Shown here one piece after another: positions 56,522-64,000 of a DNA stretch of 64,000 bases. This DNA is from JACVRW01 sp038323835 (lineage in GTDB: Bacteria > Actinomycetota > Thermoleophilia > Solirubrobacterales > Thermoleophilaceae), in NCBI GenBank assembly GCA_038323835.1, contig JBBQHI010000009.1:1-64000 (forward strand), read 5' to 3'. Position numbers and translations under genes: made by a program. The notes under the pieces are model-generated. The model did no database searches and had not been told where the DNA came from. It was given only the letters and a program-made list of their open reading frames with translations. The stretch's first letter is position 1; every line of letters begins with the position of its first letter.

Positions 56522-57876
56522 CGGCGCTCGGCCCGCCGGCCCCGCTCCTCCCGCGAGGGCAGGGGCAGCACGCGCGCCCCGGGCTCCTCAGGGGAGGCGG
56601 GAGCGGCGCGCTCGCGACCGGGCGCCGGCTCGGCGCCGGTGAGCGTGCCATAGAGCGCCACCTGCTCGGTCACGACCTCCCCGATGCGGCGGATGCCCTC
56701 GCGCAGCGAGTCGTCGTCACAGAGGGCGAAGCTGAGTCGCATCGAGCTGCGGCCGCGTCCGTCGAGGAACGCCGCCTCGCCGGGGACGAAGGCCACGTTC
56801 TCGCGCAGCGCCCGGGCGAGCAGGTCCGTGGTGTCGATGAAGTCCGGGAGCGTGGCCCAGATGAAGAGCCCGCCAGCCGGCCGGGCCCACTCGGCCTGCG
56901 GCGGGAAGTGCTCCGCCAGGGCGTCGAGCATCGTGTCGCGGCGACCGCGGTAGAGGTCCACCAGCGAGTCCACATACCCGCGCCACCCGCCCTGCGCGAA
57001 GTAGGCCTGCACCATCATCTGGGAGAGGGTGGAGGTACACAGGTCGGTGGCCTGCTTGCCGAGGTTAATCTTCTCCAGCACCGGGGCCGGGGCGGCCACC
57101 CATCCCAGGCGGATGCCCGGCGAGAGTGTCTTGGAGAAGGTGCCCAGGTACATCACGTAGACGCCGCCGTCCAGCGAGTAGAGCGTCGCGGGGGACGGAC
57201 CCTCGAAGCGGAGCAGCCCGTAGGGGTTGTCCTCGAGCACCAGCAGCTCGCGCTCGCGCGCCACCTCCACCAGCCGCCTTCGCCGTGGCAGGGACATCGT
57301 CACGCCGGCGGGGTTGTGGAAGCTGGGGACGGTGTAGACGAACTTCGGGCGCCGCCCCTCGCGCTCCAGACGGTCCAGCGTTTCCTCGAGCACGTCGATG
57401 CGCATCCCGTCGGCGTCCATTTCCACCTGGACCACGTCGGCCTCGTAGGAGGAGAACACGGGCACGGCGCCGGGATAGGTGGGGGCCTCCGCGATCACCA
57501 CGTCGCCCGGGTCGATCAGCGTCTTGGTCACCAGGTCGATCACCTGCTGACCGCCGGTGGTCACGATCAGGTCGTCGCGGTCCACCCGCATGCCCTCGGC
57601 GGCCATGGCCTCGGCGATGCAGTCCCGCGTCTCGGCGAGCCCCTCGGTGGGGCCGTACTGGAGGGCCTTGGCGCAGGACTCGCGCGCGATCTCATCGAAC
57701 ACGGCCGCGAACGAATCAGGAGGAAAGGTGCGCGTGTCGGGAAGCCCCCCGGCCAGCGAGATGACCTCGGGCCGCGCGGTGATGGCCATCAGATCGCGCA
57801 TGGCCGACGACTTCATGACCCTGGTGCGGGACGCGAAGAGCCCGGCGTACCGCTCCAGGTCCCGCGAGCTGCTCAC
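56518..57876 (-). CDS. PLP-dependent aminotransferase (MocR/LysN-like class I fold)
   Basis: A 452-residue fold-type I aminotransferase. The N-terminal MKSSAMRD and VISLAGGLPD, the PLP-site TTGGQQVIDLV, VPSFHNPAGVTMS, LEDNPYGLLRF, and the Schiff-base lysine in GTFSKTLSPGIRLGW are visible. It resembles 2-aminoadipate or aromatic aminotransferases; the substrate is uncertain. It is coupled to ddl, so D-amino-acid or wall metabolism is conceivable. GTG 57876 is the likely start. The C-terminal 35 residues are Pro/Arg-rich. Confidence 0.85.
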   Translation of the reverse strand: MSSSRDLERYAGLFASRTRVMKSSAMRDLMAITARPEVISLAGGLPDTRTFPPDSFAAVFDEIARESCAKALQYGPTEGLAETRDCIAEAMAAEGMRVDRDDLIVTTGGQQVIDLVTKTLIDPGDVVIAEAPTYPGAVPVFSSYEADVVQVEMDADGMRIDVLEETLDRLEREGRRPKFVYTVPSFHNPAGVTMSLPRRRRLVEVARERELLVLEDNPYGLLRFEGPSPATLYSLDGGVYVMYLGTFSKTLSPGIRLGWVAAPAPVLEKINLGKQATDLCTSTLSQMMVQAYFAQGGWRGYVDSLVDLYRGRRDTMLDALAEHFPPQAEWARPAGGLFIWATLPDFIDTTDLLARALRENVAFVPGEAAFLDGRGRSSMRLSFALCDDDSLREGIRRIGEVVTEQVALYGTLTGAEPAPGRERAAPASPEEPGARVLPLPSREERGRRAERR

Positions 57877-57963
57877 GCGGACCCGTTCGCCGCGTCGGAC
57901 CGGTGCCCTGCCGGCTGGTCTATCGTCATGCGCCCGCAGGGTACCGACCCTCGGCCGCTTTGA

Positions 57964-58554
57964 ATGAGCCTCTTCCTTGACATCGGCACGGGCGCCGGAC
58001 TGGCCGGCGCGACCGGCGTCCGCCCCTTCCTCCCGCCGCTGCTGGCCGGGGCCCTGGCGCGCGGCGACGTGGGCATCGACTTCGACGGCACCGACTGGAG
58101 CTTCCTCGAGTCGCCCGTATTCCTGGCCGCGGTGGTGGGCCTGGCCGTGGCCTCCTACGCGGTGGAGCGCTCCAGCGCCGGGGCCCCGGAGGGCCGCTCG
58201 TCCGCGTCGCTTGCGCTGGCCGCGGTCGCGGCGGTCCTCGGCGCGCTCCTGTTCGCGGGGTCGCTGGCTGACGGGGGGTACGACTCGGTGATCGGGTTGG
58301 TGGCGGGCCCGTTCTGCGCGCTCCTGGCCTGGGCCGCCGTGAGCGGGGTGCTCGACCGGGCGCGCCGGCGCCTCGACGCCGGCGCCGCTGCCCTGCTCAG
58401 CGTCTACGCGGACGGCGTCGCGCTCTTGCTGGCGGCGCTCGCGGTGCTGGTTCCCCCGGTGTCCTTCCTGGCACTCGCCGGCTTTGCGGTCCTGCTGCTC
58501 CGGGGCCGTGGCCGCGAGGGGGAGAAGTACGCAGGGCTGCGCATCCTGCGCTAG
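57964..58554 (+). CDS. DUF4126 family membrane protein
   Basis: A 196-residue protein with about five hydrophobic helices and the DUF4126 start motif GAGLAGATGVRPFLPPLLAGAL (key GATGVRPFLP). The ending KYAGLRILR is also typical. The function is unknown. It lies six bases before the phosphodiesterase gene, so the two are co-transcribed. Confidence 0.85.
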   Translation: MSLFLDIGTGAGLAGATGVRPFLPPLLAGALARGDVGIDFDGTDWSFLESPVFLAAVVGLAVASYAVERSSAGAPEGRSSASLALAAVAAVLGALLFAGSLADGGYDSVIGLVAGPFCALLAWAAVSGVLDRARRRLDAGAAALLSVYADGVALLLAALAVLVPPVSFLALAGFAVLLLRGRGREGEKYAGLRILR

Positions 58555-58560
58555 GCGGCG

Positions 58561-60027
58561 ATGGCCGAGAAGCCCAAGAAGCTCGTCCTGGCGATCATCG
58601 ACTCGCTGAAGCCGGACATGCTGGACCTCACGATCGAGGAGGGCCACGCCCCGGCACTGGAGGCGATCCGCGACCGCGGGACCTACATCCGCGACTGCGT
58701 GTCCACGTTTCCCTCGGTCACGCCGGTGGCCTCGGCCGCCATCGCCACCGGAGTGGGCCCGGGCGAGCACCACATCCCGTCGATGAACTGGTTCCACCGC
58801 GGCGAGGAGCGGTACGTGGAGTACGGGTCGTCGTTCCCGGCCACGCGGGCGTTCGGAGTGGTCCGCTCGCTCTTCGACACCGTCTACAACATGAACATGG
58901 CCCACCTCACGCGTGGGCGCCGGACCGTCTTCGAGCACCTGGAGGACGCCGGGCTGCGCACCGCGTGCACCACCTGGCTGATCTACCGGGGCCGGACCAG
59001 GCACGACCCGTCGGGAGGCAGCGTCTACCGGCGCATCGCGGAGGCGGCTCAGTTCCGGCACCCGGTGTACGGCGCCCGGGAGCTGTTCTACGCGGACCTG
59101 TTCGACTCACGAGACACGGGCTGCACCTCGACGCTCGGCATGCCGGGCCAGCGCGATCGCCACGCCGGCTGCGTGGGGGCCTACCTGATCGAGAACGACC
59201 TCTTCGACTTCCTCCTGTTCTCGCTGCCGGACAACGACTCCTACTCGCACAAGGCGGGGCCGGACGGCCAGGTGCGGTCGATTGCGGAGGCGGACCGGGC
59301 GCTAGAGCGGCTCATGCACGCCGCCGGCGGGGTGGATGAGTTCCTGGAAGGCCACGCGCTGATCGTCATGTCGGACCACTCCCAGACCAAGGTGGAGGAG
59401 CGGGTGAACCTCGCCGAGGCCTTCTCCTCGTGGCGGGTGCTCACACCCTCGGATCCCGCGCCCACGGAGGCGGAGATAGCGCTCTGCCCCGCCGCGCGCT
59501 CGGCCCAGGTCTACGTGCTGGACGAGTCTCGCCGCCACGACCTGGTGCCGAGGGCGGTGGACACGCTGCTGGAGTTGGAGGGCGTTGACCTGGTGGTCAC
59601 CCGGGAGGGGGGCGGGGTCACGGTGCGCTCCGGGCGGGGACGACTCTCGTTCCGGCCGGGCGGAGATCTCGTCGACCCGCGTGGCGAGAGATGGGCGATC
59701 GAGGGCGACAACGCCGCGCTACTGCTGGCCGTGGGGACCGGGACGGTGACGAGCGACGAGTACCCCGACGCGCTGGGCCGGCTGTGGTCCGCGGCAAGCT
59801 GCCCCCACTCCGGAGACGTGCTGGTGTCGGCCGTTACGGGCTACGAGTTCGTGGACTGGGGCGGCTCCGACCACGTGGGCGGGGGGAGCCACGGCTCGCT
59901 CCAGCGTGACGACTCCGAGGGGGTGCTGTTGGCCGCCGGGATGCCCGTTCCGGCTCGCGAGCAGTGGTCGCTCAGCGACGTTACCCCCCTTGTGCTGGAG
60001 CACTTCCGTGTACCGTTGGACGCATGA
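58561..60027 (+). CDS. Type I phosphodiesterase / nucleotide pyrophosphatase family protein
   Basis: A 488-residue alkaline-phosphatase-superfamily enzyme. Metal ligands are visible: AIIDSLKPD near residue 14, the likely nucleophile Thr in FPSVTPVAS (about 50), PDNDSYSHKAG (about 223) and MSDHSQ (about 277). The second half (about 300-488) is less conserved. No signal peptide is present, so it may act in the cytoplasm. It overlaps gtrA by ATGA. The substrate is unknown; phospho-diester head groups of lipids or glycans are possible. Confidence 0.82.
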   Translation: MAEKPKKLVLAIIDSLKPDMLDLTIEEGHAPALEAIRDRGTYIRDCVSTFPSVTPVASAAIATGVGPGEHHIPSMNWFHRGEERYVEYGSSFPATRAFGVVRSLFDTVYNMNMAHLTRGRRTVFEHLEDAGLRTACTTWLIYRGRTRHDPSGGSVYRRIAEAAQFRHPVYGARELFYADLFDSRDTGCTSTLGMPGQRDRHAGCVGAYLIENDLFDFLLFSLPDNDSYSHKAGPDGQVRSIAEADRALERLMHAAGGVDEFLEGHALIVMSDHSQTKVEERVNLAEAFSSWRVLTPSDPAPTEAEIALCPAARSAQVYVLDESRRHDLVPRAVDTLLELEGVDLVVTREGGGVTVRSGRGRLSFRPGGDLVDPRGERWAIEGDNAALLLAVGTGTVTSDEYPDALGRLWSAASCPHSGDVLVSAVTGYEFVDWGGSDHVGGGSHGSLQRDDSEGVLLAAGMPVPAREQWSLSDVTPLVLEHFRVPLDA

Positions 60028-60500
60028 GCGACGACGGCGAGACGACCGTCGCCAGCCATCCGCATCGCGTGCACGTCCGGGTCCGTGCCGGGCTGGCCAA
60101 GTCGCACAACTGGCTTGAGCTGGCGAAGTTCTGCGCGGTAGGGGGCTCGGGGTACGTCGTCAACCTGGGGGTGTTCGCGCTGTGCGTGGAGGTACTCGGC
60201 ATCCACCACCTCGTGGCCGCCACCTGCGCATTCGTGGTCGCCGTCGTGAACAACTTCTTGTGGAACCGGCGCTGGACGTTCGCCGGCGCCCGCGGGGGCC
60301 GGGCCGGCTTCCAGGCCGCTCGCTTCGTGGCCGTGAGCGTGGTGACCTTCCTGGTCGCCCTCACGATCCTCGAGCTGCTGGTGACCCTCGCCGGGGTGGC
60401 GGAACTTCCGGCCCAGGCAATATCGATCGCGGTATCCACGCCTCTGAACTTCATTGGGAACAAGCTTTGGAGCTTCGCGATCGAGGTTTCCCGAGACTGA
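60024..60500 (+). CDS. GtrA family membrane protein
   Basis: A 158-residue protein with four hydrophobic helices and the GtrA/DPMS motifs KFCAVGGSGYVVNLGVFAL, NNFLWNRRWTF and STPLNFIGNKLWSF. GtrA proteins flip or help supply polyprenyl-phosphate sugars. The two downstream GT87-like proteins would use such lipid-linked donors. ATG 60024 (ATGA overlap) is preferred to an in-frame ATG twenty codons upstream. Confidence 0.87.
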   Translation: MSDDGETTVASHPHRVHVRVRAGLAKSHNWLELAKFCAVGGSGYVVNLGVFALCVEVLGIHHLVAATCAFVVAVVNNFLWNRRWTFAGARGGRAGFQAARFVAVSVVTFLVALTILELLVTLAGVAELPAQAISIAVSTPLNFIGNKLWSFAIEVSRD

Positions 60501-62155
60501 GGGCGGCCGTGCTGGCGGCGCTCTGCGCCGCCCTGCTCATGGCCGGGCCCGCCGCAGCGGCCTCCGACCTGCGCCAGCCGCAGTCGCAGACCAATCCGCC
60601 GCGCTTCTTCGTGCGCAGCGCGAAGGACGTGATCAGCATCGCCGAGCAAGGCTCGAAGGTGCGAGAGGCGCGCCGCGCCGGGCCGCTCCGCCCCACCGCG
60701 TACACCAACGGGGTGGGGCGCTGGCAGGTGAGCTTCTTCCGGGGTGACAACCAGGTCGTGCAGGTGCAGGTGGACGACCGCAGCGGCGCCCTGCTCGAGC
60801 AGTGGACCGGGGACCAGGTGGCCTGGACGATGGCCCGGGGCTATGAGGGCGCCTTCGGGCGCAAGATCAACGCGCCCTACGTCTGGCTTCCGCTGTGCGT
60901 CCTGTTCCTCGCTCCGTTCGTGACCCCCCGGCGGCCGTTCCGGCTTCTCCACCTCGATCTGCTCGTGATGCTGTCGTTCGGCGTCTCGCACGTCTACTTC
61001 AACCGCGGTGAGATCGGTACCTCCGTGCCGCTCGTGTACCCGGTTCTGCTCTACCTCCTGGCCCGGGCGCTCTTCGCCGGGCTGCGGCCCCGGCCGGGGC
61101 CGGGGCCGCTGGTACCGCACGCGTCCATGAAGCTCCTGGTGGTCGGGCTCGTGTTCCTACTCTCGTTCCGGATCGCGCTGAACGTGGTGGACTCGAACGT
61201 GATCGACGTGGGCTACGCGGGCGTGATCGGGGCCGATCGGATCATGGACGGGAATCCGCTGTACGGCGAGGGGTTCTCCCGGGACGTGGAGCGCGGCGAC
61301 ACCTACGGCCCGTTGACCTATCTCGCCTACGTCCCCTTCGAGCAGGCGATGCCCTGGAGCGGACGCTGGGACGATCTCCCTGCGGCGCACGGTGCCTCGA
61401 TCTTCTTCGACCTGCTCGTGGCGGGCGGGCTGCTGCTGCTCGGCCGCCGGCTGAGGGCGGGCCCGGAGGGCCGGAGGCTCGGCCTGGCGCTGGCCTACGC
61501 GTGGGCCGCCTACCCGTACACCGCCTTCACGCTCGAGACGAACTCGAACGACTCGCTGGTGGCCGTGGCCTGTGTGGCCGCGTTGCTGGCACTTACGCTC
61601 GACCCGCCGCGCGCGAAGCTCTCGGCGCTGGCGCGCGGCGCCGCGGTCGGCGCCGGGGCGGCGGCCAAGTTCGCCCCGCTGGCGCTGGCCCCCCTGTTCG
61701 CGACCGCCCCCGCACCGCGCCGGACGCGGGTGGCGCTCGTGGCCCTCGGCGTGCTGGCTGTGCTCGCGGTCACGGTGGTCCCCTACGTGCCTCACGGCGA
61801 CGTGCGCGAGCTCTACGACCGCACGGTGGGCTACCAGGCCGGTCGCCCCTCGCCCTTCAGCGTCTGGGGTCAGGCGCCGATCGAATGGCTGCACACGGTG
61901 GTGAAGGTGGTGGTGGCCGCCTTCGCCGTCGGCGTGGCGTTCGTGCCCCGGGAGAAGAGCCCGCGCCAGGTCGCGGCCCTCGGGGCGGCGGTGCTGATCG
62001 GCCTGCAGCTGATCGCCACCCACTGGTTCTACCTCTACGTGGTGTGGTTCGCCCCGTTCGTCCTCGTGGTGGTGATGACCGCTTACGAACGCCCGGCCGA
62101 CGAGCCCCCGGCCCCCGGTCCGCAGGCCGTGGACCGCGAGGTCGTGCTCGCTTGA
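60497..62155 (+). CDS. GT87-like membrane glycosyltransferase with N-terminal PepSY-like exodomain
   Basis: A 552-residue protein. CTG 60497 (CTGA overlap with gtrA) gives a signal peptide RAAVLAALCAALLMAGPAAA with a positive charge; GTG 60509 would lose the Arg. Residues about 25-115 form a soluble segment resembling PepSY (VGRWQVSFFRGDNQVVQVQVDD, key WQVSFFRGDNQ). Then come about ten helices with a DVGYAGVIGADRIMDGNPLYG loop and an AAAKFAPLALAPLF segment, typical of GT87/DUF2029. Likely an extracytoplasmic transferase; the PepSY-like fusion is unusual. Confidence 0.72.
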   Translation: MRAAVLAALCAALLMAGPAAAASDLRQPQSQTNPPRFFVRSAKDVISIAEQGSKVREARRAGPLRPTAYTNGVGRWQVSFFRGDNQVVQVQVDDRSGALLEQWTGDQVAWTMARGYEGAFGRKINAPYVWLPLCVLFLAPFVTPRRPFRLLHLDLLVMLSFGVSHVYFNRGEIGTSVPLVYPVLLYLLARALFAGLRPRPGPGPLVPHASMKLLVVGLVFLLSFRIALNVVDSNVIDVGYAGVIGADRIMDGNPLYGEGFSRDVERGDTYGPLTYLAYVPFEQAMPWSGRWDDLPAAHGASIFFDLLVAGGLLLLGRRLRAGPEGRRLGLALAYAWAAYPYTAFTLETNSNDSLVAVACVAALLALTLDPPRAKLSALARGAAVGAGAAAKFAPLALAPLFATAPAPRRTRVALVALGVLAVLAVTVVPYVPHGDVRELYDRTVGYQAGRPSPFSVWGQAPIEWLHTVVKVVVAAFAVGVAFVPREKSPRQVAALGAAVLIGLQLIATHWFYLYVVWFAPFVLVVVMTAYERPADEPPAPGPQAVDREVVLA

Positions 62156-63369
62156 GGCGCGCCGCCGCCCTCGCGCTTGCGGTGCTCGCGGCGGGCTGGG
62201 CCATCTCGCTCTGGGTGCCGCCCGCCTCGGACGACCGGGTCAACGACCTCTACGTCTACCGGAGCTTTGCCGCACCCATACTCGACGGGAAGCTGCCCTA
62301 CCGGGACGTGTTCTTCGAGTACCCGCCTCTTGCCGCGCCCGCCATCGCGCTGCCCGGCGTCGTGGGCACGGGCGAGCAGACCTTCCGCTACGCCTTCGCC
62401 GCGTGGATGCTGCCTGCCGCGGCCGCCCTGGTTCTGCTGTGCGGCTTCCTCGCGGCGCGCACCGGCGGCGATCCGCGCCGAGCCATGCTTGTGGCGGCGG
62501 TGACCCCGCTTCTCACCGGCGCAATGGTGCGCACGCACTTCGACCTGGTGCCAGTGGTGCTCGTGCTCGGCGCACTGGCCCTGCTTGTAGACGGACGTCC
62601 GCGCACGGGCATGGCGGTGCTGGGCCTGGCGGTGATGACGAAGGGCTTTCCGATCGTGGCCGTCCCGCCGGCCCTGGCCTGGGTCGTGGTGCGCGAGGGC
62701 CGCGCCGAGGCCCTGCGGGCGGGCGCGGTGCTCGGAGCGACCGTGGCCGCGATCGCCCTCGCGGCGGTGGCCGTGTCCCCCGGCGGCGCGTGGGACGCCC
62801 TGCGCTTCCAGACGGACCGCCCGGTGCAGATCGAGAGCACGGCCGCGAGCGCGCTCTACGCCCTCGACGGCCTGGGCCTCGGCCACGCGGTGCACGTGGC
62901 GAGCAACCGCTCCGACGGCCTCGAGCACCCCGCGGCGGGTGCCGCCGGTGCGCTCCTGCTCGGGCTTCTGTGCGCGCTGGTGGCGGTGCTCACGATGCTC
63001 GCGCGCAGAGCGGAACCCCGGGCGCTCGTCCTGTCCTGCCTGATCGCCGTGGCGGGCTTCGCGGTGCTGGGCAAGGTCCTGTCGCCCCAGTTCCTCGTGT
63101 GGCTGGTGCCGCTCGGTGCGCTCGCCTTCGCCTGGCGCATGGACACCCTGGGGCTCGCCGTGGTGCTGGCGGTGGCGCTGACCCAGCTCGAGTTTCCCGC
63201 CCACTACTTCGACCTGCGCGACCGCGAGCCGCTCGTGGTGGCACTCGTCTGCCTGCGCAACGGCGTGCTGCTCGGGGTGCTCGGCCTGGCCGTGCGAGCG
63301 CTACAGGCGGGCGGGGAGGAGCACCTGAGCGATGCTCGTGGCCAGCCCGCCCTCGCCGCCCTCGATTAG
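62152..63369 (+). CDS. GT87-like membrane glycosyltransferase (DUF2029 type)
   Basis: A 405-residue polytopic protein starting at TTG 62152 in a TTGA overlap with the previous gene. A first lumenal loop with LYVYRSFAAPILDGKLPYRDVFFEYPPL and the MVRTHFDLVPVVLVLGAL and LAVMTKGFPIVAVPPAL segments match the family (key FEYPPL and TKGFP). The C-terminal 23 codons overlap the convergent phosphoesterase gene by 69 bp. Together with GtrA it suggests a lipid-linked-sugar pathway. Confidence 0.75.
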   Translation: MRRAAALALAVLAAGWAISLWVPPASDDRVNDLYVYRSFAAPILDGKLPYRDVFFEYPPLAAPAIALPGVVGTGEQTFRYAFAAWMLPAAAALVLLCGFLAARTGGDPRRAMLVAAVTPLLTGAMVRTHFDLVPVVLVLGALALLVDGRPRTGMAVLGLAVMTKGFPIVAVPPALAWVVVREGRAEALRAGAVLGATVAAIALAAVAVSPGGAWDALRFQTDRPVQIESTAASALYALDGLGLGHAVHVASNRSDGLEHPAAGAAGALLLGLLCALVAVLTMLARRAEPRALVLSCLIAVAGFAVLGKVLSPQFLVWLVPLGALAFAWRMDTLGLAVVLAVALTQLEFPAHYFDLRDREPLVVALVCLRNGVLLGVLGLAVRALQAGGEEHLSDARGQPALAALD

Positions 63370-64000
63370 CACCGCGTTCAGCCACGGGTCCTCCTTCGAG
63401 GTTTCGAAGCGAACCTGGGTCAGGGTGAGGAAGCGCTCGATCGCCTGCTCGCGCTTCACGCCGATCACCCCGCCCCGCGGGCCGGTCATGCCCACGTCGG
63501 TGATGTAGGCGGTGCCGCCGGGGAGCACGCGGGCGTCGGCCGTGGGCACGTGGGTGTGGGTGCCCACGACCGCGGTTACGCGGCCGTCGAGGTACCACCC
63601 GAGGGCCACCTTCTCGCTGGTGGCCTCAGCGTGCATGTCCACCAGCACGTGATCGGCCGCGCCGCGCAGCTCGGACACCAGCGCGTCCGCCTCGGCGAAG
63701 GGCGAGCGCACGGCGTCGAGGTAGAGCTGGCCCGAGAGGTTGATCACGCCGAGCCGCGTCCCGTCCCGCTCCACCACGGTGTGCCCGCGGCCCGGACTGC
63801 CCTTCGGGAAATTGGCCGGGCGGATGATCCGCTCGTCGCGGTCCAGAAACTCGTAGACCGCGCGGTGGCGGTAGGCGTGGTTGCCGAGCGTGATCGCATC
63901 GGCGCCCATGTCCAGCAGCTCCCGGGCCGTGCGTTCGGTGATGCCCACGCCCCCGGCGGAGTTCTCCCCGTTCACCACCACGAAATCCAGCGCCTGCTCC
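63301..64000 (-). CDS. YmdB-family metallophosphoesterase (partial, 5' end outside window)
   Basis: The last 233 codons of a calcineurin-fold phosphoesterase (YmdB/TIGR00282). Metal-site motifs are VVVNGENSAGG at the window end, LGNHAYRHRAVYEF (usually GNHxWD), VDMHAEATSEKVALGWYLDGR and GTHTHVPTADARVLPGGTAYITDVGM (key GTHTHVPTAD). YmdB hydrolyses 2',3'-cyclic nucleotides and cAMP-like substrates in Bacillus. The frame is open to base 63999, so the gene continues beyond the window. Confidence 0.92.
   Translation of the reverse strand, partial: EQALDFVVVNGENSAGGVGITERTARELLDMGADAITLGNHAYRHRAVYEFLDRDERIIRPANFPKGSPGRGHTVVERDGTRLGVINLSGQLYLDAVRSPFAEADALVSELRGAADHVLVDMHAEATSEKVALGWYLDGRVTAVVGTHTHVPTADARVLPGGTAYITDVGMTGPRGGVIGVKREQAIERFLTLTQVRFETSKEDPWLNAVLIEGGEGGLATSIAQVLLPARL

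Overview
The window is very GC-rich bacterial chromosome with dense gene packing, frequent 4-base start/stop overlaps and many GTG, TTG and CTG starts. Its gene content is that of Actinomycetota: an FHA-PstP-RodA-PBP-PknB operon, a PASTA kinase, and a dnaA-dnaN-recF block next to rpmH-rnpA-yidD-yidC-jag-rsmG-parA-parB. The long GyrB with a TOPRIM insertion, the DUF4446, DUF4126 and DUF721 genes and the general style suggest a deep-branching lineage such as Thermoleophilia/Solirubrobacterales. That placement is inference; no 16S gene is present.

Layout. 1-19 kb is a surface-polysaccharide region: an initiating sugar phosphotransferase, GT4 and GT2 transferases, an O-antigen-ligase-like protein, a GT87-type membrane transferase, a PQQ-type beta-propeller and an Ig/amidotransferase-like secreted pair, a GT4-formyltransferase pair, a giant cyclase-ATPase-TPR regulator, a LytR_C protein, a CapD/FlaA1 dehydratase and a DUF354 protein. 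19-26 kb holds DedA, UppP, a GAF-SpoIIE phosphatase, purM, a DsbA-like protein and a receptor kinase. 25.7-36 kb is a minus-strand cell-wall/division signalling operon: kinase, fhaA, fhaB, PP2C, SEDS protein, class B PBP, PASTA kinase and D-Ala-D-Ala ligase. 36-40 kb holds a CARDB protein, DUF4446, pheA, an HNH protein and a chimeric low-GC hypothetical gene.

40-55 kb is the replication-origin neighbourhood. gyrA, gyrB, DUF721, recF, dnaN and dnaA lie on the minus strand, and rpmH through parB on the plus strand. Two parS-like sites lie inside the 5' codons of dnaN and rsmG. tRNA-Ile(GAT) follows parB. 55-64 kb holds a bifunctional nuclease, a second D-Ala-D-Ala ligase, a PLP aminotransferase, DUF4126, a phosphodiesterase, GtrA, two GT87-like membrane proteins and a YmdB-type phosphoesterase cut by the window end.

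Three signals stand out beyond the genes. A dispersed hairpin repeat sits in three convergent gene junctions. A TANNNT -10-like hexamer lies 6-14 nt before at least thirteen start codons, which suggests widespread leaderless transcription. A compact module downstream of gyrA combines a perfect Shine-Dalgarno shown in a hairpin loop, a 14-codon ORF and a second hairpin, inside a patch of lower GC. No CRISPR array, insertion sequence, rRNA gene or prophage was seen.
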